Source: Thermoflexibacter sp. (lineage in GTDB: Bacteria; Bacteroidota; Bacteroidia; Cytophagales; Thermoflexibacteraceae). From it: a DNA stretch of 13,426 bases. Every line of letters begins with the position of its first letter. Within the stretch, counting starts at the first letter, position 1. A model generated the notes under the pieces. That model was given only the letters and a program-made list of their open reading frames with translations. It ran no database searches and was not told where the DNA came from. Shown one piece after another: positions 1 to 8,200 of this stretch. A program made the position numbers and the translations under genes. The stretch lies in the NCBI GenBank assembly GCA_025455345.1, contig JALOMS010000105.1, positions 1 to 13,426 on the forward strand. Reading direction: 5' to 3'.

Positions 1-1
1 A

Positions 2-250
2 TACGAGCAGATTAAGATTAATGAAAATTTGATTTTGGAAGTGGTTAGAAATAATATAGAACCCTTTATTATTCAAAACTATGATATGATAGAGTTTCGA
101 GCTATCAACAAAGAGCCAATATTTAGCTATCAGTTTGCCAATCTTATCCAACAACTTATTTCTGACCTTTCCAATAATTTGACCTATTACAAAGAAGCTT
201 TTGCAAAATGTGAAGAAATCAAAACAAGAGTAAAGCAATTGACCATCTAA
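2..250 (+). CDS. Unknown protein, C-terminal end only (5' partial)
   Basis: The frame is open from the left edge of the window to the TAA at 248-250, so this is the last 82 residues of a gene that starts outside. An internal TTG at 29 could be mistaken for a start, but nothing interrupts the frame upstream of it. The visible part is rich in Ile, Asn, Glu and Lys and is predicted mostly helical, with no cysteine pair, signal peptide or membrane segment. I do not recognise the family. The gene ends 71 bases before the homogentisate dioxygenase gene, with no clear terminator between them, so the two could share a transcript. Confidence 0.6.
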   Translation, partial: YEQIKINENLILEVVRNNIEPFIIQNYDMIEFRAINKEPIFSYQFANLIQQLISDLSNNLTYYKEAFAKCEEIKTRVKQLTI

Positions 251-321
251 AAAAGGTCGATTTTACTATTCCAAATATTTTCTGTATTTTCGTTTTTATT
301 CACTAATACCAATAAACAACT

Positions 322-1485
322 ATGCCGATTTATCATAAATTAGGAAAAATTCCTCAAAAAAGACACACTATTTTTGAGAAGCCCAGTGGTGGGTATTATT
401 ATGAACAATTGTTTGGTACAGAGGGATTTGTAGGGATGTCATCTTTGCTTTACCATCTCTACCGCCCAACAATGGTCAAAGAAATAATGACACCGTATAG
501 TATTGAGCCAGAAATCGCTATTGAGAAAAATATCACCCCTCGTAAGATGTTAGGATTCAACATAGCGAGTAAGGAAGATTTTTTGGAGAGCCGTACACCC
601 CTGATGTTGAACCATGATATTGTTATTGGGGTAGCCTCACCAAGACAGTCTATGAGTACATATTTTTATAAAAATGCAGATGCAGATGAATTGATTTTTA
701 TTCATAAAGGCTCTGGTAAGTTGCGGACTTTGGTAGGAACTATCTCTTTCGAGTATGGCGACTACTTATTGATTCCAAGAGGTATGATTTATCAAATAGC
801 CTTTGATAGTGAGGATAATAGGATTCTTTATCTCGAATCGCGTTCGCCTATTTATACGCCCAAACGTTATCGGAATTGGTTTGGGCAATTATTAGAACAC
901 TCCCCTTTCTGCGAGAGAGATTACAAACTACCACAAGACTTAGAAACGCACGAAGAGAAAGGTGATTTTCTCATTAAAATCAAAAAACAGAATACCATTC
1001 ATCAATTGGTTTATGCTACTCACCCTTTTGATGTCGTAGGTTGGGACGGTTATAATTTCCCTTATGGTTTTTCCATTCACAATTTTGAACCGATTACAGG
1101 CAGGGTGCACCAACCCCCCCCAGTACACCAAACCTTTGAAACAGACGCTTTTGTGGTCTGTTCGTTTTGTCCTCGTCTGTACGATTATCACCCCAAAGCC
1201 ATTCCTGCTCCCTATAATCATAGCAATATAGACTCTGAAGAATTGCTCTACTATGTAGATGGAGATTTTATGAGCAGGAATGATATAGGACAAGGTCAGA
1301 TGACCCTGCATCCTGGGGGAATTCCTCATGGACCTCATCCTGGGGCGATGGAGAGAAGTATAGGAAAGAGAGAAACCAATGAGTTAGCCGTAATGATAGA
1401 TACATTCAGACCGCTCAAACTCACCACAGAAGCTATGCAGATAGACGATGGGAAATATTATAAATCTTGGTTAGAAAACTGGTAA
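322..1485 (+). CDS. hmgA: Homogentisate 1,2-dioxygenase
   Basis: This enzyme opens the aromatic ring of homogentisate with O2 to give 4-maleylacetoacetate, the central step of cytoplasmic tyrosine and phenylalanine breakdown. It is a cupin-fold, Fe(II)-dependent protein. The iron ligands are visible as His300 (in PYNHSN), Glu306 (in DSEE) and His336 (in GIPHGPHPG). Their spacing of 6 and 36 residues equals that of human HGD (H335, E341, H371), which makes the call firm. At 387 residues it is shorter than the human or Pseudomonas enzymes (about 430-445) but usual for the Bacteroidota form. The second candidate active-site His lies in the His-rich stretch 263-269 (HQPPPVHQ). The ATG at 322 follows an AT-rich leader without a Shine-Dalgarno sequence. 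No other tyrosine-catabolic gene (hppD, fahA) is next to it here. TATTTTCG at 285-292 is a one-mismatch match to the Bacteroidota -7 box, but I see no good -33 box. Confidence 0.93.
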   Translation: MPIYHKLGKIPQKRHTIFEKPSGGYYYEQLFGTEGFVGMSSLLYHLYRPTMVKEIMTPYSIEPEIAIEKNITPRKMLGFNIASKEDFLESRTPLMLNHDIVIGVASPRQSMSTYFYKNADADELIFIHKGSGKLRTLVGTISFEYGDYLLIPRGMIYQIAFDSEDNRILYLESRSPIYTPKRYRNWFGQLLEHSPFCERDYKLPQDLETHEEKGDFLIKIKKQNTIHQLVYATHPFDVVGWDGYNFPYGFSIHNFEPITGRVHQPPPVHQTFETDAFVVCSFCPRLYDYHPKAIPAPYNHSNIDSEELLYYVDGDFMSRNDIGQGQMTLHPGGIPHGPHPGAMERSIGKRETNELAVMIDTFRPLKLTTEAMQIDDGKYYKSWLENW

Positions 1486-1590
1486 GTTGGAAAAATTCAT
1501 AAAAAATTATCTCATTTTTGTATTACATATTAAGATTCATTTATAAATTGCACTGATAATGATGTAAATTTAAAAAGAAAATTTAAAACT

Positions 1591-1857
1591 ATGGAAGATA
1601 GATTTATTGAAATTGATGGACACAAATACCCTATCCAAGATGAGTATTTCCCATTGAGTTTGCAATCTCCTTTTATGTATGGAGATAATTCTTTGCAAGT
1701 CCAAAAATACCTAAACAGAGTATATGAAACCAAATTGACCGAACATGGTATTTACGGACACGCTACCGCAAAAGCTGTAAAAGATAATTTGGAAATCGAA
1801 GAAATTACAGAAGAGCGTTTTCAAGTCATCAAGAATTATCTGGAAACAGTAGCATAA
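1591..1857 (+). CDS. Small protein resembling a lone peptidoglycan-binding domain
   Basis: An 88-residue acidic protein with no signal peptide and no membrane segment. Residues from about 31 to 70 follow the pattern of the PG_binding_1 (PF01471) helical fold: a Gly followed by VQKYLN near the start, then GIYGHATAKAVKDNL, matching the family's V-x-x-LQ-x-x-L ... G-x-[YF]-G-x-x-T-x-x-AV-x-x-[FL]. The call is by motif only and the family is divergent, so the actual ligand is unknown. Without a signal peptide it may act in the cytoplasm or belong to a different use of the fold. It is a single-gene unit: a TTTTTG at 1515-1520 and TATAAATTG at 1542-1550 could be a weak promoter, and a good terminator follows the stop codon. 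Confidence 0.7.
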   Translation: MEDRFIEIDGHKYPIQDEYFPLSLQSPFMYGDNSLQVQKYLNRVYETKLTEHGIYGHATAKAVKDNLEIEEITEERFQVIKNYLETVA

Positions 1858-1868
1858 AACGAATAGGT

Positions 1869-1912
1869 AAAAAATAAACTCATAAGCACAAAGCAGATGG
1901 GTTTATTTTTTT
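1869..1912 (+). terminator. Rho-independent terminator after the 88-residue gene
   Basis: The left arm 1871-1881 (ending ATAAACTC) pairs with the right arm from 1899 (GGGTTTAT), including one G-T pair, around a 17-base loop. The stem runs into a T-rich tail (TTTATTTTTTT). It lies 12 bases after the stop codon and separates this gene from the ilvE leader, so the leader should have its own promoter in 1913-1978. Confidence 0.7.
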
Positions 1913-1978
1913 GCCTAAATATTTTGATTTTCTATTTTAAATAACGAAATTTACTGAATACTCTTTCTAAAAAATATA

Positions 1979-2038
1979 ATGAAACAATTAAGTGCTTTAG
2001 CTCTATTGATACTTCTACTTCTTCCTCATAAAGGATAG
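1979..2038 (+). CDS. Leucine-rich leader peptide of the ilvE attenuator
   Basis: A 19-codon ORF encodes MKQLSALALLILLLLPHKG. Eight of 19 codons are Leu (TTA, TTA, CTA, TTG, CTT, CTA, CTT, CTT) and one is Ile (ATA), with nine Leu/Ile between codons 4 and 15. It stands 88 bases before ilvE, whose product makes leucine, isoleucine and valine, and is followed at once by competing hairpins. Its stop codon TAG (2036-2038) lies inside the 5' arm of the antiterminator, exactly where a ribosome that finishes translation would block it. A hydrophobic short ORF could arise by chance, or be a remnant of a signal peptide. The combination of position, codon content and hairpins argues for a true leader peptide of the ilv/leu type known from Proteobacteria. 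Confidence 0.75.
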   Translation: MKQLSALALLILLLLPHKG

Positions 2039-2076
2039 AAAGCAGATAGCACTTTTAGCATATAATGCCTTTCTAT
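2035..2076 (+). promoter_or_regulatory. Antiterminator hairpin of the ilvE attenuator
   Basis: ATAGAAAG at 2035-2042, overlapping the leader stop codon, is complementary to CTTTCTAT at 2069-2076. The stem can be extended by CA (2043-2044) with TG (2066-2067), leaving C2068 bulged. The strand 2069-2076 is also the 5' arm of the terminator, so only one structure can form. ATAGAAAG occurs twice (2035-2042 and 2085-2092), as expected of two competitors for one partner. Inferred logic: when charged Leu-tRNA is scarce the ribosome stalls in the Leu run, this hairpin forms and ilvE is transcribed. When it is plentiful the ribosome reaches the stop codon and covers 2035-2042. CTTTCT at 1963-1968, just before the leader start, could also pair with AGAAAG at 2037-2042. 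Confidence 0.7.
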
Positions 2077-2102
2077 ACTTAAAAATAGAAAGGTTTTTTT
2101 TT
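2068..2102 (+). terminator. Intrinsic terminator of the ilvE attenuator
   Basis: CCTTTCTAT (2068-2076) and ATAGAAAGG (2085-2093) form a perfect 9-bp stem with an 8-base loop, followed directly by nine T (2094-2102). The ilvE ATG comes 24 bases later. No complete gene lies between the previous terminator at 1869-1912 and this one apart from the leader ORF, so it is not the end of an ordinary gene and best fits premature termination before ilvE. Confidence 0.85.
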
Positions 2103-2126
2103 ACAAAAACAAACCAAATCTTACTA

Positions 2127-3023
2127 ATGTCAATGTATTACAGTGAAAAGACAGTCGTATTTTACGATGGGAAGTTTGTAAAAGCAAAGCAAGTAAACTG
2201 TAGCCCCTTCGCCCAAACTATGCACTATGGGTATGGTATTTTCGAAGGATTGCGCTCTTACCAAACTTCAAACGGAGTAGCAGTTTTCAAGGCAAAAGCG
2301 CATTTTGAGCGAATGAAATATGCTGCCCAAAGACTATCTATCCCCTTGAACTATTCAGTACAAGATTTAGAAAATATTGCTTATGACCTTTTAGACCAAA
2401 ACAATTTTAAGGATGCCTATATTCGTCCCTTACTCTTTTGTCCTGACAATATGCGGTTGTCCTCGAAGGGGGAGGCTATATTATTCATGGGTGCTTGGAA
2501 GTGGCCTCGTTATTTGGGAGATAATATTCTCTCTACGTGCATTTCCAGCATTGAACGACCTAACCCAAAGTCTTGCCCCATAGATGCTAAGATTAGTGGT
2601 TTGTACGTTAGCTCTATCATGGCAACCAATGAAGCACATAGTAAAAAATACGATGAAGCTATTATGCTTGACCAAAACGGAAATGTAGCACAGGCTCCTG
2701 GTGCTAATATTTTTTACGAAAAAGATGGCGAGCTGTTCACCCCAGCAACAGGACATATCTTAGCTGGTATTACACGCCAAGTCATTATGAATTTAGCAAA
2801 AGAAAAAGAAATTAAAGTAACAGAAAAGATGATTTCACCCCAAGAACTATTACAAGCGGATGCCGTGATGTTTACAGGTACAGCCGTAGAAGTAGCCTTG
2901 GTAGGGGCTATTGATGGTGTAAAGTTTAAGAAAAATATCAAACATAGCAAATGTGCAGAACTTGCTGATGCTTATGCAGATTTAGTACATAGTGCTTATG
3001 AGCCTGCTTATACGATTATCTAA
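2127..3023 (+). CDS. ilvE: Branched-chain amino acid aminotransferase
   Basis: A fold-type IV PLP enzyme that swaps the amino group between glutamate and the 2-oxo acids of leucine, isoleucine and valine, in the cytoplasm. The 298-residue length fits the bacterial family (about 300). Visible marks are the N-terminal DGKFVKA strand, HYGYGIFEGLRSY, the PLP lysine Lys155 (DAKISGLYVSS) and the cofactor-phosphate segment GITRQV. The class signature normally starts with a Glu that contacts the PLP ring nitrogen (Glu193 in E. coli, 34 residues after its Lys159). Here the same position, 34 after Lys155, is Gln189 (AQAPGANIF). The reaction is therefore probably kept but possibly tuned, or the substrate differs from the standard one. 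D-amino acid transaminase or ADC lyase of the same fold are less likely given length and context. The start could also be the second Met at 2133. Expression is predicted to be controlled by the leader attenuator upstream. Confidence 0.9.
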   Translation: MSMYYSEKTVVFYDGKFVKAKQVNCSPFAQTMHYGYGIFEGLRSYQTSNGVAVFKAKAHFERMKYAAQRLSIPLNYSVQDLENIAYDLLDQNNFKDAYIRPLLFCPDNMRLSSKGEAILFMGAWKWPRYLGDNILSTCISSIERPNPKSCPIDAKISGLYVSSIMATNEAHSKKYDEAIMLDQNGNVAQAPGANIFYEKDGELFTPATGHILAGITRQVIMNLAKEKEIKVTEKMISPQELLQADAVMFTGTAVEVALVGAIDGVKFKKNIKHSKCAELADAYADLVHSAYEPAYTII

Positions 3024-3043
3024 TAAATCCCAAATTATTGCTT

Positions 3044-4333
3044 ATGTATTCTCCTTATTGTCCAACTAAGATTTCCCAACCCTATATTTCACGTATAGCG
3101 ATTTGCCTATTATGGTGTCTGCTGACGGCTTGTAATGAAAATACAAATATCTCTCCTTCAAAGAGTTTTAATAAAATTTACAATGAATCTTCCTTTTCTG
3201 ATTTCCAAGCCATAGACGTGGTACAGACCCAAGATGAAGGCTACATTATTTTAGGAACAATAGAAAATAGTTTTGCCGAACAGAATGATGTTCCCTATAT
3301 ATTAAGAATAGATAAAGAAGGCAATTATTTGTGGGATACAAAATTAGATAAACAATTAGAAGCATACATCAGCCCCATTCCCAACCTCAAAGCTAATCAA
3401 GGAAACTATCATTTTTTTTGTTTTAAAAAAGAAGGTTTAAAACCCGCATTGTTAAAAATCAATGATGAAAGCAAAAAAGTAGAAGAAGTAAGGGTATATG
3501 GACAAATGAGCGGAGACTTAGCTTATGTGTCTGATACTCAAGACAACGGAATGTTACTGACCTTATTATCAGAATCCTGTAATCCAGATAATGACCTCCA
3601 AACCAGAAATATTGAACTGTTTAAACTATCACCTACTTTTGATATTCAGTGGCGCAATTGTTATCCATACTCTATTTTTGTGCCGCGCGACCCTGTGAGC
3701 AGGCGCGTAAATTATAACTTTTTTATCAATGGAAATTTTAATGCGAGTGGGAGAGAGTATTTTTTTACTACCTTCTTAGGACAAGACAACTCTACGATTT
3801 TAATTTTTACCGACCATCAGGGCAAAGTACAAGGCGAAGCCAGACTTCCCTTTGTCATTAATTCTATGGCTCATATCAACAATAATCAATTTGCTATGAC
3901 CTTTGTCAAGCAGAAAGACCTTAATATTATGTCCAATGCGGTATTCAACTTGAACTCACAGACCTCCCCCAATCTCATAGGAAGCACCTTCCATGAAATC
4001 AATTCCCAAGCACGAGCAATCACCAAAAAGATGACTCTGGCAAACAAAGAAGTTACAATTATCGCAAGCACTTTAGAAAATATCCCAATCCGTATTTATG
4101 CCTTTGATGCCAAAGTAACTACCACAGACCTACTAAGAGGTTCTTTGACCTTGGGACGCGGAAATCCATACGAAATCGCAGATGTGATTCCTTCCGCAGA
4201 CGGTGGCTTAACAATCGTAGCAAATACGTTAGTAGGAGACCGTTTCAAGCGTATAGCCGTATTAAAAGTATCAGCAACAGATACCAACAATTTCGTAAAT
4301 AGTTGTCTATCCACAGGAACTTGTAATGAATAA
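3044..4333 (+). CDS. Beta-propeller-like lipoprotein of unknown function
   Basis: The first 30 residues form a lipoprotein signal: a positive segment with Arg17, a hydrophobic core (IAICLLWCLL) and the lipobox LTAC with Cys30 as the lipid-carrying residue. The ATG at 3044 is preferred over a TTG two codons earlier. The mature part, about 400 residues, has repeats of the type Q-x-x-(D/E)-G-Y-x-x-x-G-T ... Y-I-L-R-I-D-K-x-G-x-x-L-W, for example residues 58-100, and again near the C-terminus (SADGGLTIVANT, then IAVLKVSA). Such blade-like repeats suggest a beta-propeller exposed in the periplasm or on the outer membrane. I cannot name a function or ligand. It begins 20 bases after the ilvE stop codon, so it may be cotranscribed with ilvE, but the propeller has no visible link to amino acid metabolism. 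The gene ends with tandem stops TAA TGA in its own frame. Confidence 0.85.
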   Translation: MYSPYCPTKISQPYISRIAICLLWCLLTACNENTNISPSKSFNKIYNESSFSDFQAIDVVQTQDEGYIILGTIENSFAEQNDVPYILRIDKEGNYLWDTKLDKQLEAYISPIPNLKANQGNYHFFCFKKEGLKPALLKINDESKKVEEVRVYGQMSGDLAYVSDTQDNGMLLTLLSESCNPDNDLQTRNIELFKLSPTFDIQWRNCYPYSIFVPRDPVSRRVNYNFFINGNFNASGREYFFTTFLGQDNSTILIFTDHQGKVQGEARLPFVINSMAHINNNQFAMTFVKQKDLNIMSNAVFNLNSQTSPNLIGSTFHEINSQARAITKKMTLANKEVTIIASTLENIPIRIYAFDAKVTTTDLLRGSLTLGRGNPYEIADVIPSADGGLTIVANTLVGDRFKRIAVLKVSATDTNNFVNSCLSTGTCNE

Positions 4334-4363
4334 TGATGCGCTAAACATAAAATTTTTCATACC

Positions 4364-5200
4364 TTGATAAGAAAATATATCCTCTATATCGTCCATTTGC
4401 TTTATTCTGCCTTGTTTGCTTGTAATGAATTATCACCAGGCAATGCCAAAAACTCACTCACTATTACGCCTGAAAAAGTCCTATTTTTAAATCAGTTAGA
4501 TTTGTTGGACACCGAACAGACCATTAAAAGACAATTGGATAGTGCAAACATTACGAACCAAGACCTAATTGGATTTTGCCAGCTAAGCCTCGACATCGAT
4601 AGGAAAACTACCCTAATCCAAATAGCACGCTCACACATACCTAATAATCTACAAGAAGAAAATCACGAATATTGGGCAGGAATTTTATACGATTTGAGAA
4701 GATTCATAGAAAATGTAAGCCTACTTAAGCAACCCCAAGACAAGATATTCATGGACGTAGGGTCTGGGAATGGAGAAAAGCTATATGTATCTCTTTGTCT
4801 GGGATTTGAGAAAGCAATCGGTATAGAGTATTCAAAAGATTTGGTACAAATCGCCCAAGAAAGCCTACAAGATTTTGAGCAAAATAAGCAAATTCATACC
4901 ATTCATCAGGACGCATTCAAAGTTTCGGAAGAAGTTTATAAAAAAGCAGATTTCATTTATTTGTACTCCCCAATCAAAGACAATACAATGATGGCAAATT
5001 TGACCTTCCAAATCATGCAAAATATGAAAGATGGTGCAAAGCTCCTCGAAGTTCGCTTTGTCTATCGTGATGAATTAGTGAGAGTTAGTGGATTGCCTAT
5101 TCCTCATTTGGCGGGTCTATTTGCTTTAAAAAAACACAACAATAAATTTTATTATGCGGAGTATGACCACTACCAAACAAAGTGGAAAATATTAGAATAA
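4364..5200 (+). CDS. SAM-dependent methyltransferase with a lipoprotein-like signal
   Basis: A class I (Rossmann-fold) methyltransferase of 278 residues. Motif I is DVGSGNGEK (131-139), the acidic ribose-binding residue is Glu155 in AIGIEYS, and motif IV is DFIYLYSP (196-203). The spacing and the DVGSG form recall DOT1-like and protein or small-molecule methyltransferases, but the substrate cannot be read. The N-terminus is odd: residues 1-20 (Arg3, Lys4, a hydrophobic run, then ALFAC) look like a lipoprotein signal with Cys20 as lipid site. Cofactor SAM is cytoplasmic, so an exported methyltransferase would be unexpected. The start is TTG at 4364. No ATG lies in frame between the TGA at 4334-4336 and the catalytic domain, and the next Met is at about residue 130. 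The gene starts 30 bases after the lipoprotein gene and is probably in the same operon. Confidence 0.8.
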   Translation: MIRKYILYIVHLLYSALFACNELSPGNAKNSLTITPEKVLFLNQLDLLDTEQTIKRQLDSANITNQDLIGFCQLSLDIDRKTTLIQIARSHIPNNLQEENHEYWAGILYDLRRFIENVSLLKQPQDKIFMDVGSGNGEKLYVSLCLGFEKAIGIEYSKDLVQIAQESLQDFEQNKQIHTIHQDAFKVSEEVYKKADFIYLYSPIKDNTMMANLTFQIMQNMKDGAKLLEVRFVYRDELVRVSGLPIPHLAGLFALKKHNNKFYYAEYDHYQTKWKILE

Positions 5201-5223
5201 TAAATAAGTTTTTTGTAGATTTG
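5192..5223 (+). promoter_or_regulatory. Bacteroidota-type promoter of the Dna2-like gene
   Basis: TAGATTTG at 5216-5223 is a perfect TAnnTTTG -7 box. TTAG at 5192-5195, 20 bases upstream, is a one-mismatch -33 box (TTTG). Transcription would start near 5230, about 50 bases before the ATG at 5279. The -33 box overlaps the end of the preceding methyltransferase gene, so the helicase can be transcribed apart from it. Confidence 0.5.
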
Positions 5224-5278
5224 TGGTAAAAGTATAAAAAAGAATTACTTTCCTTGACAATTATTAAAAAAATAAATC

Positions 5279-8200
5279 ATGCTTGAATTTTTTGATTTAC
5301 TGATAGATACACAAAAAGAAAATAACTTCTTAAACGAGAAATACATCAAACTCAAAAATATATTAGATGCAGTAAGCAAGGATTTGACTAAGAATATTGG
5401 AATCCAATTCTCCAGTTTGTTTGCTCGTATTGCATTCCTTTCTAATCGCCACCAGCTCAACAAACGTATCGCTTGGCATTTGCAACAAATCAGAATCCTT
5501 AGCAATCAAATATTGCGGAAAAGCTACCAACCTTCACAAAGCGAATATGATAATGCTTTCAAATCTTTGGCAGAGAGCATCTCCAAGTGTTATCAAGTCA
5601 GTATGCCAAGCGAGCTTATTAGCTTATTGCCTATGACTGATTTTTTTGCTCCCCTGCCCAAAACAAACAATAAAATCATTGCCAAGGTAAGAGTAGAAGT
5701 TGTAGCAATAGATTGGAAAAATGAAATTTTATATTGCATTACCGAAAACAATGATTCTGAAGAAAAAATATCAGTAAAATACAATCTCTCTACGATAAAT
5801 GATGAATTTACTTCATCTATCCAAAAAATATGGGAAGGAGCGCAACTCAACCTTTTAGAGGTTTTGATAGATGAGAATGGGACTTATATTCCTAAATATT
5901 TGATTTTAGAGCCTGATTATCTGATAGATGTTTCTGGAATTTCTGAGTGTTTTCAGATGAGAGGAACGCAACCCCTATCTTTTCTATTAAAAAAAATAGA
6001 AGCCCAAGAATTGACATTACCTCAACATCTTGGGAACTTAGCAAACTTTTTTCTTGACGAGGTATTGAACCAGACCGATGAAAATCCTGCTGATTTCAAA
6101 AATAGTTTTCTTAAAACTTTCCAATTGTACCCTATCGAATATACCTCATTGAAGGAAATAGAAGAAGATAGTGATTTTAAGACATTTATGAATAATGCGC
6201 TTGTACATTTTACCAATGTCAAACGCACAGTAGAGCAGGATTTCGTACTATACAGCATAAATAGAGAGAATTGTTACATAGAACCTTCTTTTTTTTCAGA
6301 AAGATATGGATTGCAAGGGCGATTAGATTTATTACACCAACGGAAAGATAGATTTGACATCATTGAATTAAAAAGTGGCAAATCAGTGCCTAATTCAGAT
6401 ATGTGGGCAAATCATCGCACGCAAACCCAACTTTATAGACTCATGTTGCAGTCTGTTTTTGAATCAGAACCTCGCCAAATCAACCCCGCTATTTTTTATT
6501 CTGCTGTAAATAACAATAATTTGCGGTTTAGCCCACCCTCTACTACCGAAGAGAAAAAGATATTGAATATCAGAAACTTAATCGTCGCCAATGAGTTTGC
6601 CTTAGCCATGGGCGAAAAAGAAGCCAGAAGGGTATTAGAACAATTACGGGAAAACGAATTCCAAAGCTCAAGTCCCTTTGCGCTCAAATCAGTAGTCCAT
6701 ATACAGAAAATATTGCAAGGAGCAAATATATTAGAAAAGAAATATTTTTTTGCTTTTATCAATTTTGTAGCCAAAGAGCATCAGTTAGCTAAAATTGGAG
6801 ATTTGGAATATGGTCAAGGACTTTCCGCGCTTTGGGCAAAAAGTTTCGAGGAGAAAGCAAAAAACTTTGAAATATTATATGATTTGCAAATTATTGATAA
6901 CCAGTCTTCTAATAATAATCCTTGCTTGATATTTAAGCGAACCAATCCTCAAAATGACTTTGTTAATTTCCGAGAAGGTGATATTGGAGTCTTGTATCCA
7001 AGAGATATGAATAGGGTAGAAGACCTACCTTCAGAAGACGAGCAGACATCTATTGAAATTACAGCCCTTCAAAATCAAATTTTTAAATGTGTCATAGAAA
7101 AAATAGAAAAAGAAATCATCATTATCCGCTTGCGTTTCAAACAAAAAAATCAATCATTCTTTGAAAAGTACAATTTTTGGGCAATAGAACATGATTTTTT
7201 AGAACACAGTTTTAATGCCATGTATAGAGGCTTATTTGGCTTTTTAGAATGTACATCTCAAGAGAAGAAAGAATTGATTTTGGGTCTAAAAGCACCTCAA
7301 ACACAATCTCTTAACTTTGACTGGACAGAGTTGCAACAAACACTGAATACTGAAAGTGCAAAAATTGTTCAAAAAGCCTTGCAAGCACAAGATTACTTTC
7401 TTATCGTAGGACCGCCTGGCACTGGAAAGACCTCTCGTTTGTTAAAAACTCTGGTCAAAGAGCTTTACCATCAGACAGATAGTAATATTTTGCTAATCGC
7501 TTATACCAATCGTGCCGTAGATGAAATTTGTGAAGCCATTAGCGAACATCACCTTGGCAGTTTTATCAGAATAGGAAGCGAACTTTCTACCAAACAGGAA
7601 CTTAGGGAAAATTTATTGGACAAAATTGCCTTAAAAGCTAAAAATCGTACAGAACTCAAAGATAAGATTCTGCAAACCAGAATTTTTGTAGGTACTCTTG
7701 CCTCTATTTCTGGGAAAAATGAATTGTTCAATTTAAAAAAATTCAATGTAGCTATCATAGATGAAGCCTCCCAAATTTTAGAACCTCAACTTATTGGTAT
7801 ATTGCATAAAGTAGAAAAGTTTATTTTGATTGGAGACCAAAAACAACTTCCTGCGATTGCCCAACAAGCCCCCGAACTATCTGTGGTAAAAGACCAAGAA
7901 CTCCTCGATATGGGATTGATAAATCGCAGAAATTCTTATTTTGAAAGGTTGTTTTATCTCTGCCAAAAAAATCAATGGGAGTGGGCTTATGATATGCTTA
8001 CGCATCAGGGGCGCATGCACGCTGAGATTATGGCTTTCGCCAATGAATTTTTTTACGAAGGTAAGCTCAAACTTATCCCTGCGGACTGGCAAATAGAAGC
8101 ATTAGATTTGAAAGTAAAATCTATAAATTCCAATCAAGAAGGGACTTTTGAAAATAATTTAATCGGATTGTTAGCTACAAAACGCCTTTTATTCTTTCCT

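Noticed and set aside
940..1338. A 132-codon open frame on the - strand
   Set aside because: It is fully antisense to the catalytic region of homogentisate dioxygenase, with no start context or motif of its own.
2068..2102. Reading the hairpin as the end terminator of the 88-residue gene
   Set aside because: That gene already has a terminator at 1869-1912, and the second hairpin lies 210 bases after its stop, with a leader ORF and a competing pairing in front of it.
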